This document shows positions 33,231-43,349 of a stretch of DNA of 64,000 bases, in pieces. Each line of letters opens with the position of its first letter. Position 1 is the first letter of the stretch. The DNA is from Sphingobium soli. Its GTDB lineage: Bacteria > Pseudomonadota > Alphaproteobacteria > Sphingomonadales > Sphingomonadaceae. The position numbers and the translations under genes are program-made. The stretch lies in contig NZ_JAJGNP010000013.1 in the NCBI RefSeq assembly GCF_020782245.1, positions 1 through 64,000 on the forward strand. The letters are read 5' to 3'. The notes beneath the pieces are model-generated. The model worked only from the letters and a program-made list of their open reading frames with translations. It ran no database searches and was not told the DNA's origin.

Positions 33231-34934
33231 ATGACTTTCCAAGGCTGGATCCTGATTTTTGTCTTCGTGGGCATCCTGCTGGCGCTGACCAAGCCGGTCG
33301 GCGCTTGGCTGTTTGCGCTGTATGAAGGCCGGCGCACGCCGCTTCACTGGGTGCTTGGTCCGGTCGAGAACGGCTTCTACACACTCGCCGGCATCGATCC
33401 GACAGAGGAACAGAGCTGGCGGCGCTATGCCGTTCATATGCTGCTGTTCAATTTCGTGCTGATGATCTTCACCTATGCGGTTCTGCGGCTGCAGGGACTG
33501 CTGCCTCTCAATGGGCTGGGCTATGCTGGCATTGGCGCCGACGGCGCCTTCAACACCGCCGTCAGCTTCACGACCAACACCAACTGGCAATGGTATTCGG
33601 GTGAAGCGACACTGTCGAACCTCAGCCAGATGCTTGGCCTGACGATCCATAATTTCCTGTCGGCAGCAACCGGGATCGCACTCGCGTTCGCGCTGTTTCG
33701 CGGCTTCGCGCGACGCGAGATGCAGTCGCTTGGAAATTTCTGGGCCGACGTGACGCGCGTCACCCTGTATTTGCTGCTGCCGATCTGCTTCGTCTACGCC
33801 TTGTTCCTGATAGCGTCTGGCGTTCCGCAGACGCTGGCCGCGTCGGTCGACGTAATGACGCTCGAAGGTGCAAAGCAGACCCTGGCACTTGGTCCGGTGG
33901 CCAGCCAGGAAGCGATCAAGATGTTGGGCACCAATGGTGGCGGCTTCTTCAATGCCAATTCGGCCCACCCGTTCGAGAACCCGACGGCGCTCACCAATCT
34001 GGTTCAGATGTTGTCGATCTTCATGATCGGTTTCGGCCTGACCTGGTGCTTCGGCAAGGCGGTCGGCAACAGCCGGCAGGGTTGGGCGATCCTGGCTGCG
34101 ATGCTTGTGCTGTTCGTGGCTGGCGTCACGGTAACATATTGGCAGGAAGCTGCCGGCAACCCGGTCCTCCATGCGCTCGGCACGACCGGCGGCAATATGG
34201 AGGGCAAGGAAGTCCGCTTTGGGATCGCCGCCAGCGCCCTGTTTTCGGTCATCACGACCGCGGCCTCCTGCGGCGCGGTCAACGCGATGCACGACAGTTT
34301 CACGGCGCTGGGCGGCATGATCCCGCTGTTCAACATTCAATTGGGCGAGATCGTCATCGGTGGTGTGGGCGCGGGCATTTATGGCTTCCTGCTTTTCGCA
34401 ATTCTGGCCGTCTTCGTCGCCGGATTGATGGTGGGGCGCACGCCCGAATATGTCGGCAAGAAGATCGAGGCGAGGGAGGTAAAGCTGGCGGTGCTCGCAA
34501 TCGCTATCCTCCCGCTATGCATCTTGGGCTTCACAGCCGTCAGCGCAGTCCTACCCGCCGGTCTGGTCAGCCCCCTCAACGCAGGCCCGCATGGCTTTTC
34601 GGAGATCCTCTACGCCTTTAGCTCGGCTACAGGCAACAACGGCTCCGCCTTCGCCGGCCTGACTGCGGGCACACCCTTCTACAACAGCCTGCTCGGCATC
34701 GCGATGTGGTTGGGCCGCTTCTTCGTGATCGTGCCGATGCTGGCGATCGCGGGTAGTTTGGCGGCCAAGACATACACGCCGCAAAGCGCGGGGTCATTCC
34801 CCACGACCGGGCCTCTTTGGGTCGGCCTTCTGGTAGGAATCATCCTGATCGTCGGTGGCCTGACCTTTCTGCCGAGCCTCGCGCTCGGTCCCATCGCCGA
34901 TCATCTCGCGATGATCGACGGGCAACTCTTTTAA
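33231..34934 (+). CDS. kdpA: Potassium-transporting ATPase subunit KdpA (K+ channel subunit)
   Basis: This 567-residue polytopic membrane protein is homologous to K+ channels/transporters with four selectivity-filter loops: [13 protein letters not shown] (first), [20 protein letters not shown] (second), [18 protein letters not shown] (third) and [14 protein letters not shown] (fourth). It binds and passes K+ in the high-affinity uptake complex. Length and motifs are those of the full family. It is followed by kdpB after 13 bp. Confidence 0.97.
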   Translation: MTFQGWILIFVFVGILLALTKPVGAWLFALYEGRRTPLHWVLGPVENGFYTLAGIDPTEEQSWRRYAVHMLLFNFVLMIFTYAVLRLQGLLPLNGLGYAGIGADGAFNTAVSFTTNTNWQWYSGEATLSNLSQMLGLTIHNFLSAATGIALAFALFRGFARREMQSLGNFWADVTRVTLYLLLPICFVYALFLIASGVPQTLAASVDVMTLEGAKQTLALGPVASQEAIKMLGTNGGGFFNANSAHPFENPTALTNLVQMLSIFMIGFGLTWCFGKAVGNSRQGWAILAAMLVLFVAGVTVTYWQEAAGNPVLHALGTTGGNMEGKEVRFGIAASALFSVITTAASCGAVNAMHDSFTALGGMIPLFNIQLGEIVIGGVGAGIYGFLLFAILAVFVAGLMVGRTPEYVGKKIEAREVKLAVLAIAILPLCILGFTAVSAVLPAGLVSPLNAGPHGFSEILYAFSSATGNNGSAFAGLTAGTPFYNSLLGIAMWLGRFFVIVPMLAIAGSLAAKTYTPQSAGSFPTTGPLWVGLLVGIILIVGGLTFLPSLALGPIADHLAMIDGQLF

Positions 34935-34947
34935 GGGGGGGCGTCGC

Positions 34948-36993
34948 ATGGCTCGCGCAACCACAAAGACCCAGACGGGCAAATCCCTGTTCACTGCCGA
35001 ATTAATTATCCCGGCAATCGGCGACGCGTTCAAAAAGCTTCATCCCCGCGCGTTGATCCGGAACCCCGTGATGTTCGTGACGGCTTGCGTCGCGCTGCTG
35101 ATGACGATCCTGCTCGTGGTGGGAGGTGATAGCCTTGGCATCGGCTTCAAGCTGCAACTTGCCATGTGGCTGTGGCTGACGGTGCTTTTCGGGACGTTCG
35201 CCGAGGCGCTGGCGGAGGGACGCGGCAAGGCGCAGGCAGCCTCGCTCCGCGCAACCAAGGCGGAGCTTAGCGCCAAACGACTGAAAAATGGTCATTTGCA
35301 GCAGGTGCCGGCAAGCCAGCTTTGCGCCGGCGACATCGTGCTGGTGGAAACGGGCGATCTCATCCCTGCCGATGGCGAAGTCGTCGAGGGCGTCGCCAGT
35401 GTCAATGAAGCCGCGATCACCGGCGAGTCCGCGCCGGTGATCCGTGAAGCAGGCGGGGATCGGTCGGCGGTCACCGCTGGCACCCGGGTCATTTCGGACC
35501 AGATCAAGGTGCGCATCACCGCCGAGCCGGGGCAGGGCTTTCTCGACCGCATGATCGCGCTGGTGGAAGGGGCCGAACGGCAGAAGACGCCGAACGAAAT
35601 TGCCCTTACCATCCTTCTCGTCGGCCTCACGATCATCTTCCTGATCGCGGTCGGCACTATCCCCAGCTTCGCCAGCTATGCCGGCGGCAGCATACCCGTC
35701 GCAATCCTTGCAGCGCTGCTGATCACGCTCATCCCGACCACCATCGCTGCCCTGCTGTCCGCGATCGGCATTGCCGGCATGGACCGCCTCGTGCGGTTCA
35801 ACGTGCTCGCCAAGTCGGGGCGTGCGGTGGAGGCGGCCGGCGACGTGGACGTCCTCCTGCTCGACAAGACCGGCACGATTACGGTCGGCGACCGTCAGGC
35901 AAGCGAGTTCCGCCCGGTGGCAGGCACGACGCCGGAAACATTGGCGGAGGCGGCGTTGTTGGCCAGCCTGGCGGATGAAACTCCTGAAGGGCGCTCGATC
36001 GTCGTTCTGGCCCGGGAAAAATTCCACATCGATACGACCCGATTGCCCGAGGGCGCGGAGGTCATCCCGTTCACTGCGCAAACCCGTATCTCGGGCGTGC
36101 AGGTCGCCGGTTCGCTGGTGCAGAAGGGCGCCGTTGATTCGATCCTGAAGGCCAATCCCGGATCAAGCGAGATGGCGGCCGCGACCGAACTTCGGCGCGT
36201 GACGGATGAAATTGCCCGCGCCGGCGGCACGCCTCTGGCGGTTGCAAAGGACGGCAAGCTGCTTGGCGCGATCTTCCTCAAGGATGTGGTGAAGGCCGGC
36301 ATCCGGGAGCGTTTCGCCGAACTGCGCGAAATGGGCATCCGCACGGTCATGATTACCGGCGACAATCCGCTGACCGCGGCGGCGATCGCGGCCGAGGCGG
36401 GTGTTGACGATTTCCTGGCCCAGGCAACCCCTGAGGACAAGCTTGACTTGATCCGCCAGGAACAGACGGGCGGACGCCTGGTGGCGATGTGCGGCGACGG
36501 GACCAATGACGCACCGGCCCTTGCCCAGGCCGACGTCGGCGTGGCGATGAACACCGGCACGCAGGCGGCGCGCGAAGCGGGCAATATGGTCGATCTGGAC
36601 AGCGACCCGACCAAGCTCATCGAAGTCGTCGGCTTGGGCAAACAATTGTTGATGACCCGTGGGGCTCTGACGACCTTCTCGGTTGCCAATGATGTGGCGA
36701 AATATTTCGCCATCATTCCCGCGATGTTCGTTGCCCTTTATCCCGGCCTCGGCGTGCTCAACATCATGGGGCTGGCGACCCCCCAAAGCGCGATCCTGTC
36801 AGCCATCATCTTCAACGCGCTGATCATTCCGTTGCTGGTGCCGTTGGCGCTGAAGGGCGTGGCCTACAAACCCATGGGCGCCGGCCCGCTGCTGGCCCGC
36901 AATCTCGCGGTCTACGGACTGGGCGGGCTCGTCGCGCCCTTCATCGGCATCAAGCTCATCGACCTGGCCGTTGGCGGCCTGGGTCTTGCCTGA
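34948..36993 (+). CDS. kdpB: Potassium-transporting P-type ATPase subunit KdpB
   Basis: This 681-residue P-type ATPase is phosphorylated at D306 (DKTGT), with the TGES actuator motif ([10 protein letters not shown]), [10 protein letters not shown] and [18 protein letters not shown]. Several transmembrane helices are present; the intramembrane proline motif [10 protein letters not shown] is present. It drives K+ uptake through KdpA. A KdpB-type serine regulatory site is also in the actuator TGES. Full length. Confidence 0.97.
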   Translation: MARATTKTQTGKSLFTAELIIPAIGDAFKKLHPRALIRNPVMFVTACVALLMTILLVVGGDSLGIGFKLQLAMWLWLTVLFGTFAEALAEGRGKAQAASLRATKAELSAKRLKNGHLQQVPASQLCAGDIVLVETGDLIPADGEVVEGVASVNEAAITGESAPVIREAGGDRSAVTAGTRVISDQIKVRITAEPGQGFLDRMIALVEGAERQKTPNEIALTILLVGLTIIFLIAVGTIPSFASYAGGSIPVAILAALLITLIPTTIAALLSAIGIAGMDRLVRFNVLAKSGRAVEAAGDVDVLLLDKTGTITVGDRQASEFRPVAGTTPETLAEAALLASLADETPEGRSIVVLAREKFHIDTTRLPEGAEVIPFTAQTRISGVQVAGSLVQKGAVDSILKANPGSSEMAAATELRRVTDEIARAGGTPLAVAKDGKLLGAIFLKDVVKAGIRERFAELREMGIRTVMITGDNPLTAAAIAAEAGVDDFLAQATPEDKLDLIRQEQTGGRLVAMCGDGTNDAPALAQADVGVAMNTGTQAAREAGNMVDLDSDPTKLIEVVGLGKQLLMTRGALTTFSVANDVAKYFAIIPAMFVALYPGLGVLNIMGLATPQSAILSAIIFNALIIPLLVPLALKGVAYKPMGAGPLLARNLAVYGLGGLVAPFIGIKLIDLAVGGLGLA

Positions 36994-37005
36994 GGAGGCG
37001 CTCCA

Positions 37006-37608
37006 ATGAATAAGGATTTCGTCACGTCATTGCGGCCTGCGATCATTCTCACGATCCTGTTCGCCCTTTTGCTCGGCATCGTCTATCCTCTGGTCATGAC
37101 CGGCATCGGACAGGCGCTCTTTCCTTCTCAGGCCAATGGCAGCCTGGTCCACGACTCACAGGGCCATGTGGTCGGGTCGAGCGTGGTCGGACAGGCTTTT
37201 GTCAGCGATCGCTATTTCCAGACGCGGCCCTCGGCCGCGGGGAAAGGCTATGACGGGCTTGCCTCGTCTGGTTCGAACCTGGGCCCGACTTCCAAGGCGC
37301 TAGTCGCCCGTGTCCGCGCAGACATCGACAAGCAACGGGACGCTGGCATCACCGGGCCAGTACCGATCGATCTCGTAACGGCCAGCGCATCGGGCCTCGA
37401 CCCTCATCTATCGCCGGCCTCCGCTCTTGTGCAGGTGAAACGCGTGGCGCGCGCCCGCGGATTGCCCGAAACGCAGATACGCGATCTGGTGAACCGGAAT
37501 GTCGACCATCCGCTGCTGGGTTTCCTGGGGGAAGACCGCGTGAATCTTTTGGCGCTCAACCGGCAGCTTGACCAACTGGCGAACCGGCGGACCGGCGGGA
37601 CACATTGA
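37006..37608 (+). CDS. kdpC: Potassium-transporting ATPase subunit KdpC
   Basis: The 200-residue protein has one N-terminal transmembrane helix (PAIILTILFALLLGIVYPLVMTG) and a periplasmic domain with the family motifs SQANGSL, GQAFVSDRYFQTRPSA, SGSNLGPTS and SGLDPHLSPASALVQVKRVA. It acts as the accessory subunit that raises K+ affinity. Its stop overlaps the kdpD TTG start (TTGA). Confidence 0.96.
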   Translation: MNKDFVTSLRPAIILTILFALLLGIVYPLVMTGIGQALFPSQANGSLVHDSQGHVVGSSVVGQAFVSDRYFQTRPSAAGKGYDGLASSGSNLGPTSKALVARVRADIDKQRDAGITGPVPIDLVTASASGLDPHLSPASALVQVKRVARARGLPETQIRDLVNRNVDHPLLGFLGEDRVNLLALNRQLDQLANRRTGGTH

Positions 37609-40283
37609 CGCAGCGAGATCGACCTCCGCCCGAAGCCTTCCTGCGCGCAGCCGCGCAGGAAGGGAGGGGCAAGCTGAAAATCTTCCTTGGCGCCGCGCCC
37701 GGCGTCGGCAAGACCTTTGAGATGCTGTCGCAAGGCATGGCCCGCAGCAAGGCCGGCGTCGATGTCATCGTGGGGATCGTCGAAACCCATGGCCGCACCG
37801 AAACCGAAGCCCTGACGCGCGGGCTCGAAATCCTGCCGCGCCGCGCGATAGACCATCAGGGTCACATGCTGACCGAAATGGATCTGGACGAACTGCTCGC
37901 GCGCCGCCCGCAACTCGCGCTGGTCGATGAACTGGCGCACACCAATGCTGCCGGCAGCCGCCATCCCAAGCGCTATCAGGATGTCGAAGAACTGCTCGAC
38001 GCTGGCATAGATGTCTATTCGACCGTCAACATCCAGCATATCGAGAGTCTGAACGACGTCGTTGCTTCTTTCACCCGCGTTCGCGTGCGTGAGACGGTGC
38101 CTGACACAATTCTTGACCAGGCAGAGATTGAGGTAGTGGATATCCCGCCCGCCGAACTGATCGAACGGCTGAAGGAAGGCAAGGTCTACCTGCCGCAGGA
38201 AGCGACACGCGCACTTGGTCATTTCTTCTCGCAATCGAACCTTTCCGCCCTGCGAGAACTGGCGCTCCGCCGCGCGGCGCAAGCAGTCGACGCCCAGATG
38301 CTCGATCATGTCCGGGCCAATGCGCTGGGTGGCACATGGGCGGGTAGCGAGCGGATCGTTGTGGCTGTCAGCGAAATTGCCGGCTCAACCGGCCTTGTGC
38401 GGGCGGCCAAGAGGATTGCGGACGCGCTGCATGCGCCATGGACAGCGGTGCATGTCGAAACAGCGCGCACGCGCCAGCTTGGTCCGGACGAGCACCAGCG
38501 TATCGCGGCCGTGCTTGCTCTTGCCACCCAGTTGGGTGGACAGGTTGCCACCGTGCCCGCTTCGACTGTTACCCAAGGGCTGAAAGCTTTCCTGCTCGAC
38601 GCTCGCGCGACCCAGCTTATCGTCGGCAAATCCGTCCGTTCGCGGCTGTTCGAAATGCGGCACGGATCGGTGGTGGACCGACTCGTGCGCGAAACGCCTG
38701 GCGTTGCCGTGCATGTGTTGCCATTCGAAGAAGAGTCGCCCAGCGGCATAGGGCGCGCGCAACTTCCAAGCTCAACAATGTCTCCCTGGGGCGCGCCATC
38801 GGGATATCTCTGGACATTCGCGTGGGTGGTGGCGGTGACGCTGATCGGGTCTGGGCTGTTCCACATCCTTGATCTTGGCAATGTCGGCATGTTGTATCTC
38901 GTCCCGGTCATGGCGGCGGCGAGCCTGTTCGGCCTGCGCACGGGCCTCTTTGCCGGGCTGGCTTCCAGTCTTGCCTATAATTTCTTCTTTCTGCCCCCGA
39001 CGGGCACGCTGACGATCAGCAATCCGGAAAACATCATCTCGATCTTCGTGCTGTTGGGCGTTGCCTTCGTCACCAGCCAACTCACGTCCCACGTTCGCGT
39101 GCAGGCAGACCTTGCCGCTGCAAGCGCGCGGACCAACGCCGCTTTGGCCGGCTATCTGCGCCACCTGACATCGCTCAAGGATCCCGCAGAAGTGGCGCAC
39201 GCGGCCTGCGTGGAGATTGCGCGCCTGCTGTCGCTCCGCGTCGTCATGCTCGAACAGGGGTCCGCCGGACTGTCCATAAAGGCTTCAAGCCATGCCGGAC
39301 CAAATCTCGAAACGATGGAAATGGCTGCGGCGCAGTGGGTCACGGATACTGGCCAGCCGGCAGGCCGTGGCACCGGCACGCTTACCGCGTCCGACTGGCG
39401 ATTTCAGCCAGTCCAGGCAGGCGATCGTATATTGGCGGTCCTGGGCCTCGCGCAGGAAGATGGCAGGGACCCGGTTCGCTCTGACCAGTTGCCATTGCTG
39501 GGCAGTCTCATCGATCAGACGGCCCTCGCGCTTGAGCGCCTTCGGCTGGAAAGCGAGATGCGCGATATCGACGCCATGCAGGAGCGCGAACGTTTGCGGT
39601 CCGCGCTTTTGTCTTCAGTCAGTCACGACTTGCGAACGCCGCTGACATCGGTTCTGGCGGCGGCGGGCGAACTGCGCCGCAAATATCCCGATCCGCTGCT
39701 CGACACGCTGGAGGGCGAGGCGACCCGCCTTAACCGCTTCGTGGCCAACCTGCTCGATATGGCCCGCGTCGAGGCTGGCGCGCTTAAACTCCATCTCGAA
39801 CCGGTCGATCTTACCGATGCGGTCAGTGCCGCCGTCCATGACACTCGCCGTTCGCTTGATGGGCATCCTATAGAACTCAATGTCGCGCCCGACCTGCCGC
39901 TGGTGATGGTGGATCCGCAGCTTTTCCATCATTGCCTGCTCAACCTGTTCGACAATGCGGGGCGCTATGGCGACCCTGGAACAGCCATCATCGTCCACGC
40001 GAAGCGGACCATCGACGGGCTCGTCCTGTCGGTCATCGATTGCGGCATGGGGCTTCCGGCGGGTCGAGAAGCAGAGGTATTCGAAACTTTCCGCCGCCTG
40101 GAGGGTTCCGATCGGTCCGCCAGTGGCACGGGTCTGGGGCTGGCGATCGTCAAGGGCTTTGCCGAGGCAATGGGCATGACCGTAAAGTCGCAGAATCGCG
40201 ACGATGGCCATGGCGCGTGTTTCAGCATCGATTTTCCGGAACGATTGCTCGTGCGGCCACCGGAGGAAACGCTTGATATATGA
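37605..40283 (+). CDS. kdpD: Osmosensitive K+ channel sensor histidine kinase KdpD
   Basis: The 892-residue protein uses a TTG start overlapping the kdpC stop. The N-terminal KdpD domain contains the Walker motif GAAPGVGKT (29-37) and is followed by a Usp domain (about 250-370), four closely spaced transmembrane helices (about 405-500), a GAF-like domain, then HisKA with H674 (SSVSHDLRTPL) and HATPase_c (LNLFDNAGRYG, GTGLGLAIVKGFAEAMG). It senses low K+ or osmotic stress and phosphorylates KdpE. Full-length family architecture. Confidence 0.97.
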   Translation: MTQRDRPPPEAFLRAAAQEGRGKLKIFLGAAPGVGKTFEMLSQGMARSKAGVDVIVGIVETHGRTETEALTRGLEILPRRAIDHQGHMLTEMDLDELLARRPQLALVDELAHTNAAGSRHPKRYQDVEELLDAGIDVYSTVNIQHIESLNDVVASFTRVRVRETVPDTILDQAEIEVVDIPPAELIERLKEGKVYLPQEATRALGHFFSQSNLSALRELALRRAAQAVDAQMLDHVRANALGGTWAGSERIVVAVSEIAGSTGLVRAAKRIADALHAPWTAVHVETARTRQLGPDEHQRIAAVLALATQLGGQVATVPASTVTQGLKAFLLDARATQLIVGKSVRSRLFEMRHGSVVDRLVRETPGVAVHVLPFEEESPSGIGRAQLPSSTMSPWGAPSGYLWTFAWVVAVTLIGSGLFHILDLGNVGMLYLVPVMAAASLFGLRTGLFAGLASSLAYNFFFLPPTGTLTISNPENIISIFVLLGVAFVTSQLTSHVRVQADLAAASARTNAALAGYLRHLTSLKDPAEVAHAACVEIARLLSLRVVMLEQGSAGLSIKASSHAGPNLETMEMAAAQWVTDTGQPAGRGTGTLTASDWRFQPVQAGDRILAVLGLAQEDGRDPVRSDQLPLLGSLIDQTALALERLRLESEMRDIDAMQERERLRSALLSSVSHDLRTPLTSVLAAAGELRRKYPDPLLDTLEGEATRLNRFVANLLDMARVEAGALKLHLEPVDLTDAVSAAVHDTRRSLDGHPIELNVAPDLPLVMVDPQLFHHCLLNLFDNAGRYGDPGTAIIVHAKRTIDGLVLSVIDCGMGLPAGREAEVFETFRRLEGSDRSASGTGLGLAIVKGFAEAMGMTVKSQNRDDGHGACFSIDFPERLLVRPPEETLDI

Positions 40284-40969
40284 CCGCAAACCGCATCCTG
40301 GTCGTCGACGATGACCTTCACATTCGCCGCCTGCTGGAAAGCGCGCTGGTGCGCGCGGGCTATGTGCCCATCGAAGCTACGACGGCGGCCGAGGCTCTGG
40401 AGCAGGCGAAAAATGGCGCACCGGACGCCATTCTTCTCGACCTGGGGCTCCCCGATCGCGACGGCCTGGAAATCGTGACGCTCCTGCGGCAGCGATGCCC
40501 TGCGCCGATCATCATTCTGTCGGCGCGTGAATCCACGGATCAAAAGGTAGCCGCGCTCGACCTGGGCGCGCATGATTATGTAACCAAGCCTTTTGATAGC
40601 GAAGAAGTGCTTGCCCGATTGCGCGCGACCCTGCGCGCCCGCATCGAGGCGCAGGGCGCGTCACCGATCGTGCTGGCCGGCACCGTGACGATCGATCTCG
40701 CCAATCGAGAGGTTCGCCGTGATGGCAAAGAGGTGCATCTTACCCGCAAGGAGTTCGAGGTGCTCAGCCAGCTTGCTCTGCATCCCGGACGGGTCGTCAC
40801 GCACCAGCGCGTGTTGGCGGCTGCATGGCCCCATGAGATTGATCGTCGTATCGACTATCTACGTATCGTGGTGCGCAACCTCCGCCAAAAGCTGGAGGCC
40901 GACCCGTCGCGCCCAGCGCTTATCATCAACGAACTGGGCGTAGGCTATCGCCTGATGGCGGACAACTAA
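40280..40969 (+). CDS. kdpE: Response regulator KdpE
   Basis: This 229-residue OmpR-type regulator has a receiver domain with D54 as phosphoacceptor (AILLDLGLPDRDG), acidic pair D10-D11 and K104-region KPF (YVTKPF). The C-terminal winged helix (EVHLTRKEFEVLSQLALHPGRVV, RIVVRNLRQKLEADP) is complete. The start overlaps the kdpD stop (ATGA). It activates the kdp operon. Confidence 0.96.
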   Translation: MTANRILVVDDDLHIRRLLESALVRAGYVPIEATTAAEALEQAKNGAPDAILLDLGLPDRDGLEIVTLLRQRCPAPIIILSARESTDQKVAALDLGAHDYVTKPFDSEEVLARLRATLRARIEAQGASPIVLAGTVTIDLANREVRRDGKEVHLTRKEFEVLSQLALHPGRVVTHQRVLAAAWPHEIDRRIDYLRIVVRNLRQKLEADPSRPALIINELGVGYRLMADN

Positions 40970-41207
40970 GGGCCACTGACGTTCCGATGTTGTCCTGTCG
41001 AGGTGGCTGATATGGGTGATAGTCCAGAGCCGATCGCAGGGTGCGGTCGTTAGTCGTTGCCAAGTCGATAAGCGGCAAACTGACCGGAAGCAAATGTGGC
41101 TTGATGCCCACAGCCAAAAGATGGATCCTTGGTCCAGATATTGGTCAGTTGCCGCCGTCATCGCGATCCCGCCGGATTGTCGAACTGGGGCGGGCGGGAG
41201 GGGTGCA

Positions 41208-42896
41208 ATGAAGACGACGAGGCGTCAACTAATCAAGGGAACCGCTGCCGCTGCGACGGCCTCCGGTGCTTTTTCCAAGGGGTCCGCTTCTACATTGCCG
41301 GCGCCGCTTGGCGCCGGCCGCGATGTCCGCGTCCCGGCCCCGACCAGCTTTACACCAGACTGGACGTCCCTGACCGCCGGCTACAGCGTCCCCGACTGGT
41401 TCCGCGACGCGAAGTTTGGAATATGGGCGCATTGGAGCGCGCAATGCGTGCCGGAAGCTGGCGACTGGTATGCGCGGAACATGTATCTCCAGGGCAGTCG
41501 CGCCTATGATCATCATCTGGCGCATTATGGCCACCCCACCGATATTGGCTTCATGGAGATACAGAATAAGTGGACGGCGCAGGCTTGGAACCCTGCCCGA
41601 TTGCTCGACCTGTATAAGCGCGCCGGCGCAAAATATTTCATGGCGCTGGCCAACCATCACGACAATTTCGATGCCTATGCGTCTTCTCATCATCCATGGA
41701 ACAGCACGCGCGTAGGTCCGAAGAAAGATATTATCGGAACGTGGGAGAGGCTGGCGCGTGAACGGGGCATGCGCTTTGCCGTATCCAACCATTCATCCCA
41801 TGCATGGCACTGGAACCAGCCTGCCTATGGCTATGATCCGGAAGGACCCCATGCCGGTCGACGGTACGACGCATTTCGCTTAACGACGGAGCAGGGCCGC
41901 GGAAAATGGTGGCAGGGGCTTGATCCGCAACAACTCTATACCGGTCGCATGATGCCCATGCCAGACGGCATCCGCACCATCGCGGAGGCCAATGAGTGGC
42001 ATGAAGGCACCGACAGATTGTGGAATGAGGGTATGCCTGCCGACCCTGCTTTTGCGCACAATTGGTTTTTGCGCTGTCGCGAACTGATCGACAAATACCG
42101 TCCGGACATGGTCTATTTCGACAATTTCGATCTTCCGCTCGAACAATATGGCCTTGATATCGCAGCTTATTTCTACAACCAGTCGATGCGCTGGCATAAT
42201 GGTAGTCTGGAAGCGGTCGTGACTGCCAAGATGATCCCGCCGCAGCGGCGGATGGGCGTGGTCGATGACGTAGAACGCGGCGGCAAAAATTACATTGAAC
42301 GCTTCCCATGGCAAACCGACACCTGCCTTGGAAACTGGCATTATGACGCGGAACTCTATGAACGCGGCGGGTATAAATCGGCCGCTACCGTGCTGCACAC
42401 CTTATGCGACGTAGTGTCGAAAAACGGCAATCTGATGGTGTCGGTGCCGATGCGCGGCGATGGAACGATCGACGACAAGGCTGAAAAGATCGTCGAGGAC
42501 ATTGCCGCCTGGATGGCGGGATTTGGGGAAGCAATCTATGGCACGCGGCCATGGCGGCGCAATGGCGAAGGGCCGACCACCGGCAATACGGGTCTGTTTT
42601 CGGAAGGCGGGCCGGTGTCCCCCTATGGCGCCAGGGATATCCGCTACGTCACTAAGGGAAGTAACCTCCATGCCTTCATTCTGGGTTGGCCAGATGACAA
42701 TGTCGCGCGGTTGACCTTGCTCGCGGGCAAGGATCCAACGCTAAGAGGGACGGTCGAACGCGTCACCCTACCGGGCAGCACCGAACCGCTCAGATTTACG
42801 CGCACGACCGACGCGCTGGAGGTGGCATTGCCGCCAGCCGCGCGAAACGCCATCGGATTGGCCCTCATTCTGTCCGGAGATAATGTGGCGGTCTGA
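41208..42896 (+). CDS. GH29 alpha-L-fucosidase, Tat-exported
   Basis: The protein has 562 residues from the ATG at 41208 behind GGGAGGGG; an upstream in-frame start at 41016 lacks an RBS. The N-terminus MKTTRRQLIKGTAAAATASG is a twin-arginine signal. The GH29 catalytic domain shows WFRDAKFGIWAHWSAQCVPE, KYFMALANHHDNFDAYASSHHPWNS (histidine pair) and RPDMVYFDNFDLPL with the nucleophile aspartate in the YFDNF segment. It should release L-fucose from glycans in the periplasm. It is followed by a terminator. No fucose catabolic genes are beside it, but a GH2 enzyme lies 8 kb on. Confidence 0.9.
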   Translation: MKTTRRQLIKGTAAAATASGAFSKGSASTLPAPLGAGRDVRVPAPTSFTPDWTSLTAGYSVPDWFRDAKFGIWAHWSAQCVPEAGDWYARNMYLQGSRAYDHHLAHYGHPTDIGFMEIQNKWTAQAWNPARLLDLYKRAGAKYFMALANHHDNFDAYASSHHPWNSTRVGPKKDIIGTWERLARERGMRFAVSNHSSHAWHWNQPAYGYDPEGPHAGRRYDAFRLTTEQGRGKWWQGLDPQQLYTGRMMPMPDGIRTIAEANEWHEGTDRLWNEGMPADPAFAHNWFLRCRELIDKYRPDMVYFDNFDLPLEQYGLDIAAYFYNQSMRWHNGSLEAVVTAKMIPPQRRMGVVDDVERGGKNYIERFPWQTDTCLGNWHYDAELYERGGYKSAATVLHTLCDVVSKNGNLMVSVPMRGDGTIDDKAEKIVEDIAAWMAGFGEAIYGTRPWRRNGEGPTTGNTGLFSEGGPVSPYGARDIRYVTKGSNLHAFILGWPDDNVARLTLLAGKDPTLRGTVERVTLPGSTEPLRFTRTTDALEVALPPAARNAIGLALILSGDNVAV

Positions 42897-42901
42897 CAAA
42901 C

Positions 42902-42934
42902 AGCCGCCCGCGTCCCGACAGGGCGCAGGCGGCT
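42902..42934. terminator. Stem-loop between convergent fucosidase and TonB remnant
   Basis: Arms AGCCGCC 42902-42908 and GGCGGCT 42928-42934, extended by CGC/GCG pairing with one mismatch, lie 5 bp after the fucosidase stop; a short TT run follows. It probably serves both directions. Confidence 0.6.
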
Positions 42935-42944
42935 ATTCCCGGGT

Positions 42945-43325
42945 TTAGAAATTCACCCTCACATGCATCCCGTAGCTACGTGCGTCATTGAAGAATTTGC
43001 TTGCCCAGCCTTCAATGCGAAAATTCTTGATTGTGTAGCCGATGCTCAGACTGAGAGTGACATAGCCCTTTCTGCCGATCGGGAAAACCTGCTGACAACG
43101 CGTCCTGACGCGTTCCATCAAGGAAGACGATGTCGTCCTCGTTGAACTGGCTTAGATAATAGGAGGATCGGTAGTTCAGCAGCGCCTGCCAATCGAGGCG
43201 TCCCGGGCCGGCGTCGAACCATTGCGACAGTCGCGCAGAGACATTCATTTTGGATGCCAGCGGCAGGCGATTGCCGACCAGGCTGATCAGCGGCGAATTT
43301 CCGCCGTCATCAAAGTCCTGCGCGC
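42945..43325 (-). pseudogene. C-terminal remnant of a TonB-dependent receptor, frameshifted
   Basis: Reading leftward, the translated segments are GNSPLISLVGNRLPLASKMN, SQWFDAGPGRLDWQALLNY, RSSYYLSQFNEDD and then, after a one-base frame change near 43066, YVTLSLSIGYTIKNFRIEGW and ASKFFNDARSYGMHVRVNF, ending at 42945. These are the last barrel strands and terminal aromatic of a TonB receptor. The plug and most of the barrel are absent. Its position beside the fucosidase and sugar dehydrogenase genes suggests it once imported a glycan or sugar for this locus. Confidence 0.8.
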
Positions 43326-43349
43326 GTCAACCAGGCGCGCGCAGGGCCG

